Shown: in pieces, positions 1-9,891 of the stretch
How the letters are laid out: every line of letters begins with the position of its first letter
How positions within the stretch are numbered: the stretch's first letter is position 1
Assembly: GCA_000344275.1 (NCBI GenBank)
Contig: AORU01000004.1
Location: forward strand, 62,001 to 126,000
Length of the DNA: 64,000 bases
Direction of reading: 5' to 3'
Origin: Streptococcus oralis subsp. tigurinus AZ_3a
Lineage (GTDB): Bacteria > Bacillota > Bacilli > Lactobacillales > Streptococcaceae
Made by a program: the position numbers and the translations under genes
The notes under the pieces: model-generated
The model's database searches: none
Told to the model about the DNA's origin: nothing
Seen by the model: only the letters and a program-made list of their open reading frames with translations

Positions 1-726
1 ACTACGGTCTACAACACCGTTCAAGATGAGGTAGCGTCCCAAACCAACCAAGTGGGCTTCATCCATCCCGATATTGACCTTGCGAGTCTGCAGTTTAGAT
101 AGAGTGGCAAACATGCCATCAATCAAATCATAAACCTTTTCTTCACCAATAAGGAGAATGTCCTCCACATCACGGAGCTCCTGCACTTCCTTGACACCCC
201 ATTTGACAAAGGCTGACAAGTGGGCCAAGGTCTGGATACAAGGCACAAAGGTCATATCAAACTGCTGGGCATAGGCTTCGATTTCCTGTAACTCTTCAGC
301 TGAATAAGCCCCACGGAAATAACCAAAATAAGGCTGCCCCTCAATCTGGTAGGTGTCTTCCATGTAGAGCTCGAAGGTCGAGTAACCCATGAGAGCCAAG
401 ACTTCAATCATCTGCTTAGCAGAAGCCACATTCAAAACTGCATTGCGGGAACAGTCTGCCATGTAGGCCAACTCTTCATAAGCCGCCTGCTCCTCAATCG
501 CCACTTTATCACCTTCTACTAGAGCTGTTGCCAATAAGGACAAGGCACGATAGAGTTGGTGAGGTTTGCGATAAGTCAGTTGATAGTGCCCTCCCTCACC
601 CTTGATAGAAATAGAGGCTTGATCAGACTGAGTGACTGCCACTTCCACATCTGGTAGGGAAATGTGACTTTTTAAAACCTCAATAGCTTGCGCTTGTTTG
701 GGACTAAGTCCTGTAAATCTTACCAT
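1..726 (-). CDS. GH20 family beta-hexosaminidase, N-terminal part (runs off window)
   Basis: The reverse strand encodes 242 residues from an ATG at 726 with no stop before the window edge. The product starts [16 protein letters not shown] and reaches a GMDEAH motif at about residues 221-226; the Asp-Glu pair is the GH20 catalytic signature. GH20 enzymes remove terminal beta-linked N-acetylhexosamine. No signal peptide is visible, so it is probably cytoplasmic and acts on imported glycan fragments. Its start overlaps the end of the ROK gene by 7 nt, which suggests translational coupling. It matches the GH20 enzyme at the start of the pneumococcal N-glycan locus (GH20C) as I remember it. The C-terminal part cannot be judged. 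Confidence 0.85.
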   Translation of the reverse strand, partial: MVRFTGLSPKQAQAIEVLKSHISLPDVEVAVTQSDQASISIKGEGGHYQLTYRKPHQLYRALSLLATALVEGDKVAIEEQAAYEELAYMADCSRNAVLNVASAKQMIEVLALMGYSTFELYMEDTYQIEGQPYFGYFRGAYSAEELQEIEAYAQQFDMTFVPCIQTLAHLSAFVKWGVKEVQELRDVEDILLIGEEKVYDLIDGMFATLSKLQTRKVNIGMDEAHLVGLGRYLILNGVVDRS

Positions 727-1589
727 TGGTTTTCCTCCTGTAGCCAGTTGACAAGGGCACCGTAAAGATTGGCATCTGCGTGATAGGTGCAGGCTTGAAT
801 CACTGGAGTGATGGTATATTCTTCGTAGCTTTCGACAAATTCATCGACAGCTTTTTTGACGCCTTGGATAAAGTCTGTATTTTGGCTGATAGAGCCTCCC
901 AGACTAATGACGTCCGGATCGATGAGATACTGAATATTGAGCAGACCTTGCGCCAGATTACGATTCATGCGCTCAATCGCTTCTTGACAAAGAGCATTGC
1001 CAGCTGCGGCCTCTTGGTAAATCTTGCGTCCGTCCCAGTCAGTCTGACCAGATTTTTCAATCACGTAGCGCACCATATTTCCAGTTGACGCTAGTTGCGA
1101 CCAGTTGTTGAGTTTTTCAGCAGGTGCAATGGTTGTCATGTAGCCAAACTCTCCCCCCAAGCCGTGGCGACCTCGGTGAAGCTTACCATTGATAATCATG
1201 GCACCACCGATTCCAGTCCCAATCACGACACAGGCTGCATTTTCAATCTCTGGATGTGCTAGCAGTTCACTAAGTCCAACACAGTTGGCATCATTTTCTA
1301 GATGGACAGGGAGTTGATGATGTGCAAGAGCTTCATACCAAGAAAAGCCATGGATGTAAGGCACGGCACTAATTCCCTCAATCACACCTGTTTCTTGATT
1401 AACCGCGCCTGGAACGCTCATGGCGATCCCACTATAATCTTGTTCTGACAAGCGTTGGTCTAGCCATGCCAGTAAATCTTCTAGGGTTTCTGGTGTCGGT
1501 GTACTTGTCTTATCTAGTATTTTTCCATCAGGAGTCAGACTGGCAAACTTAATCCCAGTCCCTCCGATATCAATGGTTGCAATGGTCAT
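720..1589 (-). CDS. ROK family sugar kinase
   Basis: The 289-residue product begins with the ROK phosphate-binding motif [10 protein letters not shown] and carries [13 protein letters not shown] and the [10 protein letters not shown] segment of the family. ROK kinases phosphorylate hexoses such as glucose, mannose or N-acetylmannosamine; the exact substrate is not readable. The Cys-rich zinc motif that follows the EFG segment in many ROK proteins is missing here (the sequence continues [10 protein letters not shown]). There is no DNA-binding N-terminal domain, so this is a kinase and not a ROK repressor. It lies between GH38 and GH20 genes on the same strand, which fits phosphorylation of a sugar released by the neighbouring glycosidases. 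Confidence 0.9.
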   Translation of the reverse strand: MTIATIDIGGTGIKFASLTPDGKILDKTSTPTPETLEDLLAWLDQRLSEQDYSGIAMSVPGAVNQETGVIEGISAVPYIHGFSWYEALAHHQLPVHLENDANCVGLSELLAHPEIENAACVVIGTGIGGAMIINGKLHRGRHGLGGEFGYMTTIAPAEKLNNWSQLASTGNMVRYVIEKSGQTDWDGRKIYQEAAAGNALCQEAIERMNRNLAQGLLNIQYLIDPDVISLGGSISQNTDFIQGVKKAVDEFVESYEEYTITPVIQACTYHADANLYGALVNWLQEENQW

Positions 1590-1604
1590 TGTTCTTTACC
1601 GTAA

Positions 1605-1644
1605 AAAGGGGCGAATCAGCAGTTAGTCCTTACTCTTTCGCCCC
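1605..1644 (-). terminator. Hairpin between GH38 and ROK genes
   Basis: GGGGCGAA (1608-1615) pairs with TTCGCCCC (1637-1644) across a 21-nt loop, and a run of A on the + strand at 1603-1607 gives a U tract on the transcribed minus strand. It looks like an intrinsic terminator, possibly leaky, that lowers expression of the ROK and GH20 genes relative to GH38. Confidence 0.6.
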
Positions 1645-1688
1645 TCCTTTCTATCTCATAGTATTAGTTATCAAACACTTCAAAACTG

Positions 1689-4334
1689 TTAAATGTCTTC
1701 TTTTTTGATCAATTCTGTGCGAATTTCTTGTGGTGCTAAGAGTCCTGAATGAACGGGATATGGTCGCTCAAGCAAATCCAAAATGGTTTGTTGGTGTTCT
1801 GATACACGCACATTTTCTTGACTCATATTGTAGTAACGGAGGACATATCCTTCTTCATTTTCAGCAACTTTAAAGGCTGTCGGGCAGACTTGTGGTAAGC
1901 TGAGTGCTGCATGGCTCAAGAGGCTGCCAGTCGCTGCCACACTTCCTTCTTGTTTAGCAACTTGAAGACTAGTGAATGGTGTTTGGAAGGCTTTGGCACG
2001 ACGGAAAGCGGAGAAGCGTTCCCCTACTTGGTGGCATTCAAGTGCAAACTCGACTTCAAACTCGCGCAAGCACTGAGCCTCTGGTGTTGGGAAGTAACCC
2101 CAGTCACCTAGCTCACCTGAGGCACGAAGAATGGTCACTGCAATGGTGTCGTCTCCAAGGATTTCATACTCGTGCAATCCTTTATTGACCACTGTCACCC
2201 CTTTTTCATCATCATATAGACTGACAAAGGCTTGTTGGTGTTGAGGATTTTCAGGATTTTCCCATGAAGCCGCTGGTTTGTTTGGTCTTGTCACCACCTC
2301 ATAGATGCTTTCAGAGTCATTGCTTGGACGAGTGTTATGAGTCTTAACCAAGAGACGGATACGGTGGTCCTTAGCGGTGTTGGTAAAGCGAGTCTTAAAG
2401 CGGATTTGTGGATTGTCAACAAAGACGGTCATCTCTGTTTCCAGAGGAAGGGTTGTCAATTCTTCTGAACGCCCAGCTTCACGCGTCATAAACTCGATGA
2501 TTCCTCTTTGTTCCGCATCCAGTTTTTCGTCTGCACTTACTGGAATTGTCAATTCATGCTTGAGCAAGATCTTGGCAAAACGAGCTGTATTTTCCAAGAC
2601 TTCACAGCCTTTGAGTTCTGCGTAGATAGGCTCTGTTCCTTTTGGTTGGAAATAGATATACTCATTTCCAATGTCACCACGGTCTTCAAAACGAAGAACA
2701 TCTTCATAAGCTTCATGAGTTGTCTTGTCGTAGACTGTGATATTCTCATCCACACTGACCGTTACAAATGGCGTATCAATTACTCCATTTTGGTAAATAC
2801 CGTCACGGTGTTCTTGTTCTCCTTCGAGCAATTGGAAGGTTGTCCAAGAAAGTGGTGCCAGATGAACAGGTACTGTCACGCGCAATTGTCGAGCGATACG
2901 AGCCTGACGGAACTTGTCTTTTGGTAAATCATACTCAAAATTAGCTCCCAGATCTTCGATTTTCGCTTCTACAGCATGTCCTTCCAAGTCTTCGACACGG
3001 TAGCTTGGCAAGGTCAAGGCTGCCATCTTCTTATAGCCTTCTGTTGGGTGAAATTCTTTGAAATCACAAGTCGCCACATCAATCACGGTGCTGACAGTGT
3101 CAACCTTGTCATGCAAGCCTGTGTTGATAACGGTAAAGAGGTGGTCGCTTTGCGCTTCGTGGGTTGCGATTTTACCCTTCCACTCGTTGAGAAGGTTGGT
3201 CTTAACAAAGTTTCCAACTTGGTTAACCTTGGCAAAACGTGTCTCCATCTCACGGTGAACCTCGTCCACGCTACAGCCACAGATACTGTCATGTGGCGCA
3301 TTTTGTAGAAGGACTTTCCAAGCATAGGTCAACTGGTCCTTATGGTTGTGGCTACCAGTGATGACAGTTAATGGTTCCACCACTTGTTCTAGCAAGTTGC
3401 TATTTTCTTGGAAGGCTTGTTTGAGGTAAATGCGTGATGAAGAAGTGTTGGCAAGCGTGTACCAGCCATCTGTTTCCTGACTTGTCAACTCACCTGTAAC
3501 CGTTGATAACTGCTCTGGTAGAGCACTTTCTACTGCATGGACATAGTCATCAAAGGAACTATGCACAAAGGTTACATCTGGGAAGAGTTCATTGGCCACA
3601 CGAATAGCTTCGCTCAGGTTTCGCTGTACAGGCTGGTGATCACAGCCGTTCATCATCAACCATTCGTTGGTCGAAGCATAGTCACGCACGTCTGACAATT
3701 TTTGTTTCCAAAAGGCCAAGGCTTCGTCCTTATCAACTGGGATTTCATTCCCATTACTATACCAGTTGGCAAAGAGGATACCGAGAACACGACTTCCGTC
3801 TGCACCCTGCCAGTACATTTCTGAAAACTGGGAAGTAAACTGCTCATCTTCGAGGACTTGGTTGTCAAATCCAATCGGCTTGACACCACGCCCAAAGGCT
3901 GCCACGTGAATACCTGATTTTTGAAGGATTTGGGGAGCTTGTCCCATATTTCCAAAGGTATCTGGGAAGTAACCAATCTGAGTGGATTTACCCCATTTTG
4001 CACATTCTGCTTGACCAATCAAGGTATTGCGGACGTTGGCTTCACTTGAAATCAAGTAATCATCCTGCAAGATGTAAAAAGGACCAATTTTGAGTTTGCC
4101 TTCGTCGATGTAACCTTGGACTTTGTCGCGATTTTCAGGGCGAATTTCCAAGTAGTCATCCAGGACAATGGTTTGTCCATCCAAGTGGAAGCTCTTGAAC
4201 TCAGGATCATTTTCAAAAAGATCAAAAAGATTGTCAAATAATTCCACCAACTGCATCCGGTGGCTTTCAAAAGGTAGATACCACTCACGGTCCCAGTGAC
4301 TATGTGAGATAATATGTACGACAACATTTTCCAT
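1689..4334 (-). CDS. GH38 alpha-mannosidase
   Basis: This 881-residue protein starts MENVVVHIISHSHWDREW; HSHWDREW is the zinc-binding motif of GH38 alpha-mannosidases, and YFPDTFGNMGQAPQIL carries the expected catalytic Asp. An in-frame start 15 nt upstream is possible, but the ATG at 4334 has a GAGG ribosome site 9 nt before it. No signal peptide is present, so it should act in the cytoplasm on imported oligosaccharides. The streptococcal homologue is described as an alpha-1,3-mannosidase. It sits with GH125, GH92, GH20 and a ROK kinase, together able to take a high-mannose glycan apart. Confidence 0.95.
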   Translation of the reverse strand: MENVVVHIISHSHWDREWYLPFESHRMQLVELFDNLFDLFENDPEFKSFHLDGQTIVLDDYLEIRPENRDKVQGYIDEGKLKIGPFYILQDDYLISSEANVRNTLIGQAECAKWGKSTQIGYFPDTFGNMGQAPQILQKSGIHVAAFGRGVKPIGFDNQVLEDEQFTSQFSEMYWQGADGSRVLGILFANWYSNGNEIPVDKDEALAFWKQKLSDVRDYASTNEWLMMNGCDHQPVQRNLSEAIRVANELFPDVTFVHSSFDDYVHAVESALPEQLSTVTGELTSQETDGWYTLANTSSSRIYLKQAFQENSNLLEQVVEPLTVITGSHNHKDQLTYAWKVLLQNAPHDSICGCSVDEVHREMETRFAKVNQVGNFVKTNLLNEWKGKIATHEAQSDHLFTVINTGLHDKVDTVSTVIDVATCDFKEFHPTEGYKKMAALTLPSYRVEDLEGHAVEAKIEDLGANFEYDLPKDKFRQARIARQLRVTVPVHLAPLSWTTFQLLEGEQEHRDGIYQNGVIDTPFVTVSVDENITVYDKTTHEAYEDVLRFEDRGDIGNEYIYFQPKGTEPIYAELKGCEVLENTARFAKILLKHELTIPVSADEKLDAEQRGIIEFMTREAGRSEELTTLPLETEMTVFVDNPQIRFKTRFTNTAKDHRIRLLVKTHNTRPSNDSESIYEVVTRPNKPAASWENPENPQHQQAFVSLYDDEKGVTVVNKGLHEYEILGDDTIAVTILRASGELGDWGYFPTPEAQCLREFEVEFALECHQVGERFSAFRRAKAFQTPFTSLQVAKQEGSVAATGSLLSHAALSLPQVCPTAFKVAENEEGYVLRYYNMSQENVRVSEHQQTILDLLERPYPVHSGLLAPQEIRTELIKKEDI

Positions 4335-4426
4335 GAAGTAAAACCTCATTCTAAATTTAAATTTTAACGTTTTAAATGTAAAGGTGTGATTCTGACACGA
4401 ATCGGTGAAACTAAAGCGCGCTCCTT

Positions 4427-4576
4427 ATACTCAATGAAAATCAAAGAGCAAACTAGGAAGCTAGCCGCAGTCTGCTCAAAGCACTGCTTTGAGGTTGTGG
4501 ATAGAACTGATGAAGTCAGTAACCATACCTACGGCAAGGCGAAGCTGACGTGGTTTGAAGAGATTTTCGAAGAGTA
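4427..4576. repeat. BOX element (boxC-boxA type)
   Basis: The stretch begins TATACTCAATGAAAATC and ends CGAAGAGTAT, which are the two ends of the BOX repeat of S. pneumoniae and S. mitis. The internal CTGATGAAGTCAG-like and CAAAGCACTGCTTTG inverted repeats match the boxC hairpins, and GGCAAGGCGAAGCTGACG matches boxA. It occupies the whole gap between GH38 and GH125 and runs up to the stop codon of the GH125 gene. BOX elements are small non-autonomous repeats that can fold as RNA and alter expression of neighbours. Confidence 0.88.
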
Positions 4577-5860
4577 TTAACGGATACCCAAGTAATCCAA
4601 GACTAACTCACAGAACATCATGTTGGCCCATGAGAACCATTCACGAGAGTAGAGAGTTGGGTCGTCCACGTGGAAGCTTTCGTGCATAACACCTGTACCA
4701 CCATCGCAGGCAACGAGCTGATCGAGCAAGAATTTCTTCTCCGCCTTATCTCTTGTTGTCAAACCTTGGATAGAAAGGGCGATTGGCCAGATATAGCGAT
4801 AGAAGGTATGAGAACTTCCGAGACCGCTAGCGTATTCTCCTTGGTAGAAGTATGGATTTTCAGGGCTCAGAATGGTCCGACGAGTTGCTTGGTAAACCTC
4901 ATCGTCAATGTCGCAGTAGCCCAGATAAGGCGCAGCCAACAAACTTGGTACGTTTGGATCATCCATGATGCTAGCATTCCCTAAACCATCCACTTCAAAG
5001 GCGTAAATCTTTTCACCCTTGCTGTTGGTTGTGTAGGCGTAATTTTCGATGCCTTCTTGGATTTCAGCTTGCAGGCGTTTAGCGTCTGCCACGATGTTTT
5101 GGCTATCAGCTAGATCCAGTTCTGCAAAGATTTCTTGGACATAACCCAAGACAACTACAGCAAACATATTGGACGGAATCAAATAGCTATACTGACAGCA
5201 GTCATCACTTGGACGGAAGGCTGACCAGGTCATACCAGTCACTGCAAAATCAGGTCCAAAGCCATCATTTACTAAGGTGTCTTCCTTACGGTCCGTATCC
5301 CTAACAAAACGATAAGGAGAGTTCTTGTGGTCTTGTTCCACTGTCCAGAGATGAAGAATTTCCTTGGTCGCTGTGACAAAAGTCTCATCAAACTGACTGG
5401 TCTCGCCAGTCTCTTTCCAAAGGAGATAAGCCAGCTGCAAAGGATAGCAAAGCGAGTCCACCTCGTACTTGCGTTCCCAAATCCAGCCATTAAGGTCGGT
5501 ATGGTCAGTCTCGTGGTGGCCCCTCCAGTTTTCCTCAATGTTAAAGGAATTGGCATAAGGATCCTTGAGCACCAAGGTCATCTGACGCTTAACCAAACCT
5601 GCAATGGTCTGACGCAGGAGAGGATCTCTTTTAGCCACATGAAGGTAGGGTCTAAGTTGGGCTGTCGAATCCCGAAGCCACATAGCAGGAATATCCCCAG
5701 TTAAGACAAAAGTTGAACCATCTTCTAGAATCTCGACCGTATTGTCCAAGGTGTCTGTATAGCAACGCTCGAAGACAGCCACCCACTCCGGATGGTCCTT
5801 AGCCCGCTCCGCTACTTCGTCTAACCATTTTCTAACAATTTCTTTCGAATAAATCATCAT
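4577..5860 (-). CDS. GH125 exo-alpha-1,6-mannosidase
   Basis: The 427-residue product (MMIYSKEIVRKW...) contains the WLRDSTAQLRPYL motif and the (alpha/alpha)6-barrel-type aromatic and acidic segments of GH125, formerly DUF1237. The known streptococcal member releases alpha-1,6-linked mannose. A further upstream ATG exists (5881), but the one at 5860 has GAGG 7-8 nt before it. It is cytoplasmic, with no signal peptide. It is divergent from the GH92 gene and upstream of GH38; its stop codon abuts a BOX element, which could affect message stability. Confidence 0.93.
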   Translation of the reverse strand: MMIYSKEIVRKWLDEVAERAKDHPEWVAVFERCYTDTLDNTVEILEDGSTFVLTGDIPAMWLRDSTAQLRPYLHVAKRDPLLRQTIAGLVKRQMTLVLKDPYANSFNIEENWRGHHETDHTDLNGWIWERKYEVDSLCYPLQLAYLLWKETGETSQFDETFVTATKEILHLWTVEQDHKNSPYRFVRDTDRKEDTLVNDGFGPDFAVTGMTWSAFRPSDDCCQYSYLIPSNMFAVVVLGYVQEIFAELDLADSQNIVADAKRLQAEIQEGIENYAYTTNSKGEKIYAFEVDGLGNASIMDDPNVPSLLAAPYLGYCDIDDEVYQATRRTILSPENPYFYQGEYASGLGSSHTFYRYIWPIALSIQGLTTRDKAEKKFLLDQLVACDGGTGVMHESFHVDDPTLYSREWFSWANMMFCELVLDYLGIR

Positions 5861-6027
5861 GCAGTTTCCTCTTTCAAACAAGTTTCATGTTCAGTATATA
5901 GTTTTTGAGACAGAAAATACATACACAAATGATAGTCATTTTTCTACAAAATTGCTTACTTTCGAACCCCATATCTAAAGGTCTCATTTTTCTGATATAA
6001 TGTAGAAAAAAAGCTAAAGGAAAGACT

Positions 6028-8115
6028 ATGAAACCACTACTTGAAACTATCGATACCCGCTTTGGGACTGCTAGCAAGCATGCCTTCTCTCGGGGAAATA
6101 CCCTACCATACACAGGCGTGCCTTTGGGGATGAATTACTTTGTGCCCCAGACCAGTGACCAGGAGGGAGCTTGGTTTTTCGATCCGCATCTGCCCATCTT
6201 TCAGGGGATTCGCTTAACCCACCAGCCCAGCCCTTGGATCGGGGACTACTCATGTCTCCTTCTGACACCTGTCACCGACCAGCTTGGGGGAGACAGCCTC
6301 TTCCATCGTCAGTCTTCCTATGATAGGGATAAGGCCTCTTTCCAACCTCATTATCTGAAGATTTTCTCCCTGCGCTATCAGATTGAAACCCAGCTTACAC
6401 CGACTTGCTATGGCGCTTCTATTCGTTTGGAGCAAAAGCAAGGCAAAGCCCTCTCCCTCTATCTTCACGCAGCAGATGAACTGGCAGTAGAACAAATAGA
6501 TAAGCGGACTCTTGCCCTGCGTCAAGAGGGAAAAACAGAGACCAACAAAAATCCGCTGATACTGTTTACTGCTTTACAAATGAATACGGATATTCTTGCT
6601 ATCACACAAGAAGAGGGAGACTGGCGAATTGACCTGACAGATAGTCATGCTGAAATCCAGCTAGCAACTTCTTTCATCTCGCCTTCTCAAGCTCTGCTTA
6701 ATCTACCTCAAACGGACTTTGATAGCTGTAAAGCAAATGCACAAGCAGACTGGGAAAATCTCCTCCATCGTTTTGACATACTAGAGACAGGAGAAGCTGA
6801 CAGAGCCTTCTTTGACCACTGCCTCTATAGACTCTTCCTATTTCCTCAGACTTTTTATGAGGTTGATGAATCAGGGCAAGCCATCCACATGGATCTGGCT
6901 ACTGGTACTGTCAAACCCGGCGTCCTCTTTAGCAACAATGGCTTCTGGGATACCTTCCGCACCACCTTTCCCCTCTTTGCCCTTATTATACCGGAACACT
7001 ATCGTCTCTTTTTAGAAGGCTTTCTCAATAGCTACCGCGATACTGGATTCCTTCCAAAGTGGCTAGCTCCAGATGAACGTGGCATGATGCCCGGTACCCT
7101 TTTAGATGGCATTATCGCAGACAGCGCCTGCAAGGACATGGCCCCTGACCTAGAAGAAGAACTCCTCAAAGCCATGCTTGAAACAGCCACTAAGTCCGAC
7201 CCTCTAGGCATCAATGGCCGCCACGGACTAGCCCAATACCAAGAACTGGGCTACCTCTCTACCGACCACCACGAAAGCGTCAGCCACACCCTAGACTATG
7301 CCTATAGTGACTTTTGTATCGCCAACTGTGCCGAAAAGCTTGGTCAGAATGACATCGCGGAAACTTATAGAACTTCGTCACAAAATTACCGCCATCTATT
7401 TGACACTGTGACGGGCTACATGCGTGCGCGAGATAGCCAAGGCAACTTCCGCCCTGACTTCTCTCCTTATAGTTGGGGACGCGACTACGCCGAATGCTCT
7501 GCCATTCAAGCGACCTTAGGCGTCCTCCACGACATCCCAGGCTTAATCCAGCTTATGGGTGGAAAAGAAGCCTTCAGCAATTATCTTTTGAAAGCCTGTC
7601 AGGACGCTCCTCTCTTTGAAACCACCGGCTATGGTTACGAGATTCATGAAATGAGCGAGATGGCAACAGCTCCCTTTGGACAAGTCGCCATCTCTAACCA
7701 GCCTAGCTTCCACATTCCATATCTCTTTCGCTACAGCAACTACCCAGACTACACTGCTCTACTCATCAAGACGTTCCGTCAGAAAGCCTTTCACCCAAGC
7801 TGGCAAGCCTATCCTGGTGATGAGGATAATGGCAGCCTCTCGGCTTGGTACATCTGGTCGGCTCTCGGTTTTTATCCGACCTGTCCGGGCAAGCCCAGCT
7901 ATGATCTCGGAGTCCCTCTCTTTGACCACCTCCGTATCTACCTAGCTAAGGAAGATAAATGGCTGGATATCTATGCCGAGCAAAACCACAGCCATTTCAA
8001 CTTTGTCAAAGAATGCCGATTGGACAAGACTATAGTATCTAGCATTCAACACCAAGACCTCTTGAAAGCTGAGCAACTGACCTTCACCCTCAGCTGGCTA
8101 CCAAATCACTCCTAA
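6028..8115 (+). CDS. GH92 alpha-1,2-mannosidase
   Basis: The 695-residue protein begins MKPLLETIDTRFGTASKHAF and contains GH92 hallmarks such as the FFDPHLPIFQGIRLTHQPSP block, WDTFRTTFPL, and PGDEDNGSLSAWYIWSALG near the C-terminus. The GH92 family is calcium-dependent and trims alpha-1,2-mannose from high-mannose glycans. No signal peptide is evident. A TATAAT at 5996-6001 and AAAGGAAAG before the ATG support expression from the divergent region shared with GH125. It converges on the GH29 gene at a strong bidirectional terminator. Confidence 0.95.
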   Translation: MKPLLETIDTRFGTASKHAFSRGNTLPYTGVPLGMNYFVPQTSDQEGAWFFDPHLPIFQGIRLTHQPSPWIGDYSCLLLTPVTDQLGGDSLFHRQSSYDRDKASFQPHYLKIFSLRYQIETQLTPTCYGASIRLEQKQGKALSLYLHAADELAVEQIDKRTLALRQEGKTETNKNPLILFTALQMNTDILAITQEEGDWRIDLTDSHAEIQLATSFISPSQALLNLPQTDFDSCKANAQADWENLLHRFDILETGEADRAFFDHCLYRLFLFPQTFYEVDESGQAIHMDLATGTVKPGVLFSNNGFWDTFRTTFPLFALIIPEHYRLFLEGFLNSYRDTGFLPKWLAPDERGMMPGTLLDGIIADSACKDMAPDLEEELLKAMLETATKSDPLGINGRHGLAQYQELGYLSTDHHESVSHTLDYAYSDFCIANCAEKLGQNDIAETYRTSSQNYRHLFDTVTGYMRARDSQGNFRPDFSPYSWGRDYAECSAIQATLGVLHDIPGLIQLMGGKEAFSNYLLKACQDAPLFETTGYGYEIHEMSEMATAPFGQVAISNQPSFHIPYLFRYSNYPDYTALLIKTFRQKAFHPSWQAYPGDEDNGSLSAWYIWSALGFYPTCPGKPSYDLGVPLFDHLRIYLAKEDKWLDIYAEQNHSHFNFVKECRLDKTIVSSIQHQDLLKAEQLTFTLSWLPNHS

Positions 8116-8118
8116 CCA

Positions 8119-8149
8119 AAAGAACCTTTGCATCGCGCAAAGGTTCTTC
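8119..8149. terminator. Bidirectional terminator between GH92 and GH29
   Basis: AGAACCTTTG (8121-8130) pairs with CAAAGGTTCT (8138-8147) over a short loop, with A-rich flank on the left and T-rich flank on the right, so it can stop both convergent transcripts. Confidence 0.85.
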
Positions 8150-8151
8150 TT

Positions 8152-9834
8152 TTATGAAACTTGGACCTGAAGCTGGTCAACCAGCTGCCCATCTACCGTC
8201 AGATTCAGATAAAAGTCCAAGGTTTTATCTCCTGCAAAATACAAGGTTGGTAGCGTTAGCTTTTTTTCAGTCTCGCCAACTTGAAACTCAAGGACTTGAA
8301 TCTCGTCCCGATAAGCGACACCATGCACACCCGTCCCTGGTTGAATCGAAATCTTAGCTTCTAAAGGACTGCTAGATTCTCTTCGCTTAACTGTAAAGTG
8401 GACATTTTCTCCCTTAATCACAACTAGACTTTTTTCTGAAAACTCTAGCTGTTGAACAGCTTCTTTTCTCGACAAGGTAGGTGTTTTATAGAGTGAAATC
8501 TTGGTCAACAAAGGCAAAGCCTGTGCCTCTGTAATGGTCACGCGTATCTTCTGCGCCTCAACGACTGATCCTCGTAAGAGACGTTTGTAGCCAACAGTAT
8601 AACCAGAGCCAAACTCCTGCCAGGCACCATCCAACTCTACCTGAACATGGAAAGCAGCGATGCGTTGCCCCAACTTCAAATCTTCTCTTAACTCAATCAC
8701 ATCAAAATTTTTAGGTGATCCTAAATCGAGCTCTAATTGGATTGGCAACTCTGCATCACTTGCCCAAGAACTAGCCTCCAGTCCATCTGTCAGATGATGA
8801 CAAGCAAAGTCTGGTGATAGAGCAGGGCCAGATACCTTGGCTCCCAGAGCTAAATCTTCCCTATAGAGTGTGTCACGGTAGGCAGCAAATTCATACAGTC
8901 GCCGGATATCCTTTTCGTCAAAGAGTCCATCTTGGTTTGGCGGAATATTGAGTAAGAGAGGTGTACCCCGACCCACCGAGTGAAAGTAGATTTCGACCAA
9001 TTCCTCGAGAGACTTGGGGTCCTGATCCTCATGGTAAAACCAGCCCGGCCGAAGAGAAACATCTGCCTCACCGATTGAAAATAGCGTCCCAAAGGGGTCT
9101 CCGTGCTGTAGATAATCTAATTCCGCCTCTGTTCCTAACTGGTCTGGTTTGACCTTTTGCCACAAGGGATCCCCTGCATAGCCTCGTTCATTTCCAATCC
9201 AGCGGATACTGGTCCCTTCAGTTGAGAAAATCAAACAATCGCCTTGCAAGTCACGAATGGTTTCAAACCAAGTCTCAAACTCATAGTTGACCTTCTGGGC
9301 CCCTTCGCCTCGAGCACCATCCATCCACACCTCAGCGAACTTACCGGCATTTCCATAGGCAGGATTTGATAAGATTTCCTTCAATTGAGCCAGATAATAG
9401 GCATTGTAGTCCGCTTCTCGGTCCACGTGATAAAGGGGACTGTGAGCATCCCAAGGAGACAAATACACTCCCAAATCCATGTCAAACTCAGTTACAGCTT
9501 TGGAAACCTCAAGTAGTAAGTCCCCCTTTCCATTCCTCCAAGGGCTCGCCTTAACTGAATAATCTATATGAGCTGTCGGATAGAGGACAAAGCCATCGTG
9601 GTGCTTCACCACCAAAATCAGCTTTTTAAAACCTGTTTCTTTGAGTACCCGAACCCATTCACGCGCATCCAACTTGGTAGGGTTAAAACGCATAGGATCC
9701 TCTTGCCCACTTCCCCATTCTTGGTCATAAAAGGTATTGGGACCAAAATGGATAAAGGCAGCTAGTTCATCCTCTAAATAAGCTAGCTGGGCTTGGCTTG
9801 GTAATGGTCCATGCGGTTTTATTTTCGTCATCAT
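8152..9834 (-). CDS. GH29 alpha-L-fucosidase
   Basis: The 560-residue protein contains FIHFGPNTFYDQEWGSG, LVVKHHDGFVLYPTAHIDYS and VWMDGARGEG, the barrel motifs of GH29; the Asp of the WMDGA segment is the expected nucleophile. A C-terminal beta-sandwich/F5-8-type region (about residues 350-480) precedes a final beta domain. The start was set at the ATG pair 9831-9834, behind GAGATGTGAG; a longer frame reaches 9891 without a better ribosome site. It has no signal peptide. It would remove fucose from imported glycans, adding to the mannosidases next door. A pair of DnaA-box-like sites lies only about 30-50 nt upstream of its start. Confidence 0.93.
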   Translation of the reverse strand: MMTKIKPHGPLPSQAQLAYLEDELAAFIHFGPNTFYDQEWGSGQEDPMRFNPTKLDAREWVRVLKETGFKKLILVVKHHDGFVLYPTAHIDYSVKASPWRNGKGDLLLEVSKAVTEFDMDLGVYLSPWDAHSPLYHVDREADYNAYYLAQLKEILSNPAYGNAGKFAEVWMDGARGEGAQKVNYEFETWFETIRDLQGDCLIFSTEGTSIRWIGNERGYAGDPLWQKVKPDQLGTEAELDYLQHGDPFGTLFSIGEADVSLRPGWFYHEDQDPKSLEELVEIYFHSVGRGTPLLLNIPPNQDGLFDEKDIRRLYEFAAYRDTLYREDLALGAKVSGPALSPDFACHHLTDGLEASSWASDAELPIQLELDLGSPKNFDVIELREDLKLGQRIAAFHVQVELDGAWQEFGSGYTVGYKRLLRGSVVEAQKIRVTITEAQALPLLTKISLYKTPTLSRKEAVQQLEFSEKSLVVIKGENVHFTVKRRESSSPLEAKISIQPGTGVHGVAYRDEIQVLEFQVGETEKKLTLPTLYFAGDKTLDFYLNLTVDGQLVDQLQVQVS

Positions 9835-9862
9835 CTCACATCTCTTTCTCTTGTTCACAAAG

Positions 9863-9883
9863 TTATCCACAGATTGTGGATAA
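9863..9883. promoter_or_regulatory. Inverted pair of DnaA-box-like sites (first)
   Basis: TTATCCACA (9863-9871) is an exact match to the DnaA box consensus and is followed after 3 nt by its inverse TGTGGATAA (9875-9883). The pair lies about 30 nt upstream of the GH29 start codon. DnaA binding is an inference from the consensus; it could also be an operator for the fucosidase gene. Confidence 0.55.
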
Positions 9884-9891
9884 GAAAACAT

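Noticed and set aside
2508..2927. Plus-strand ORFs inside the GH38 gene
   Set aside because: They lie opposite a well-supported enzyme gene and have no recognisable products.
4386..4580. 64-residue plus-strand ORF between GH38 and GH125
   Set aside because: It lies in the BOX repeat, which explains the sequence.
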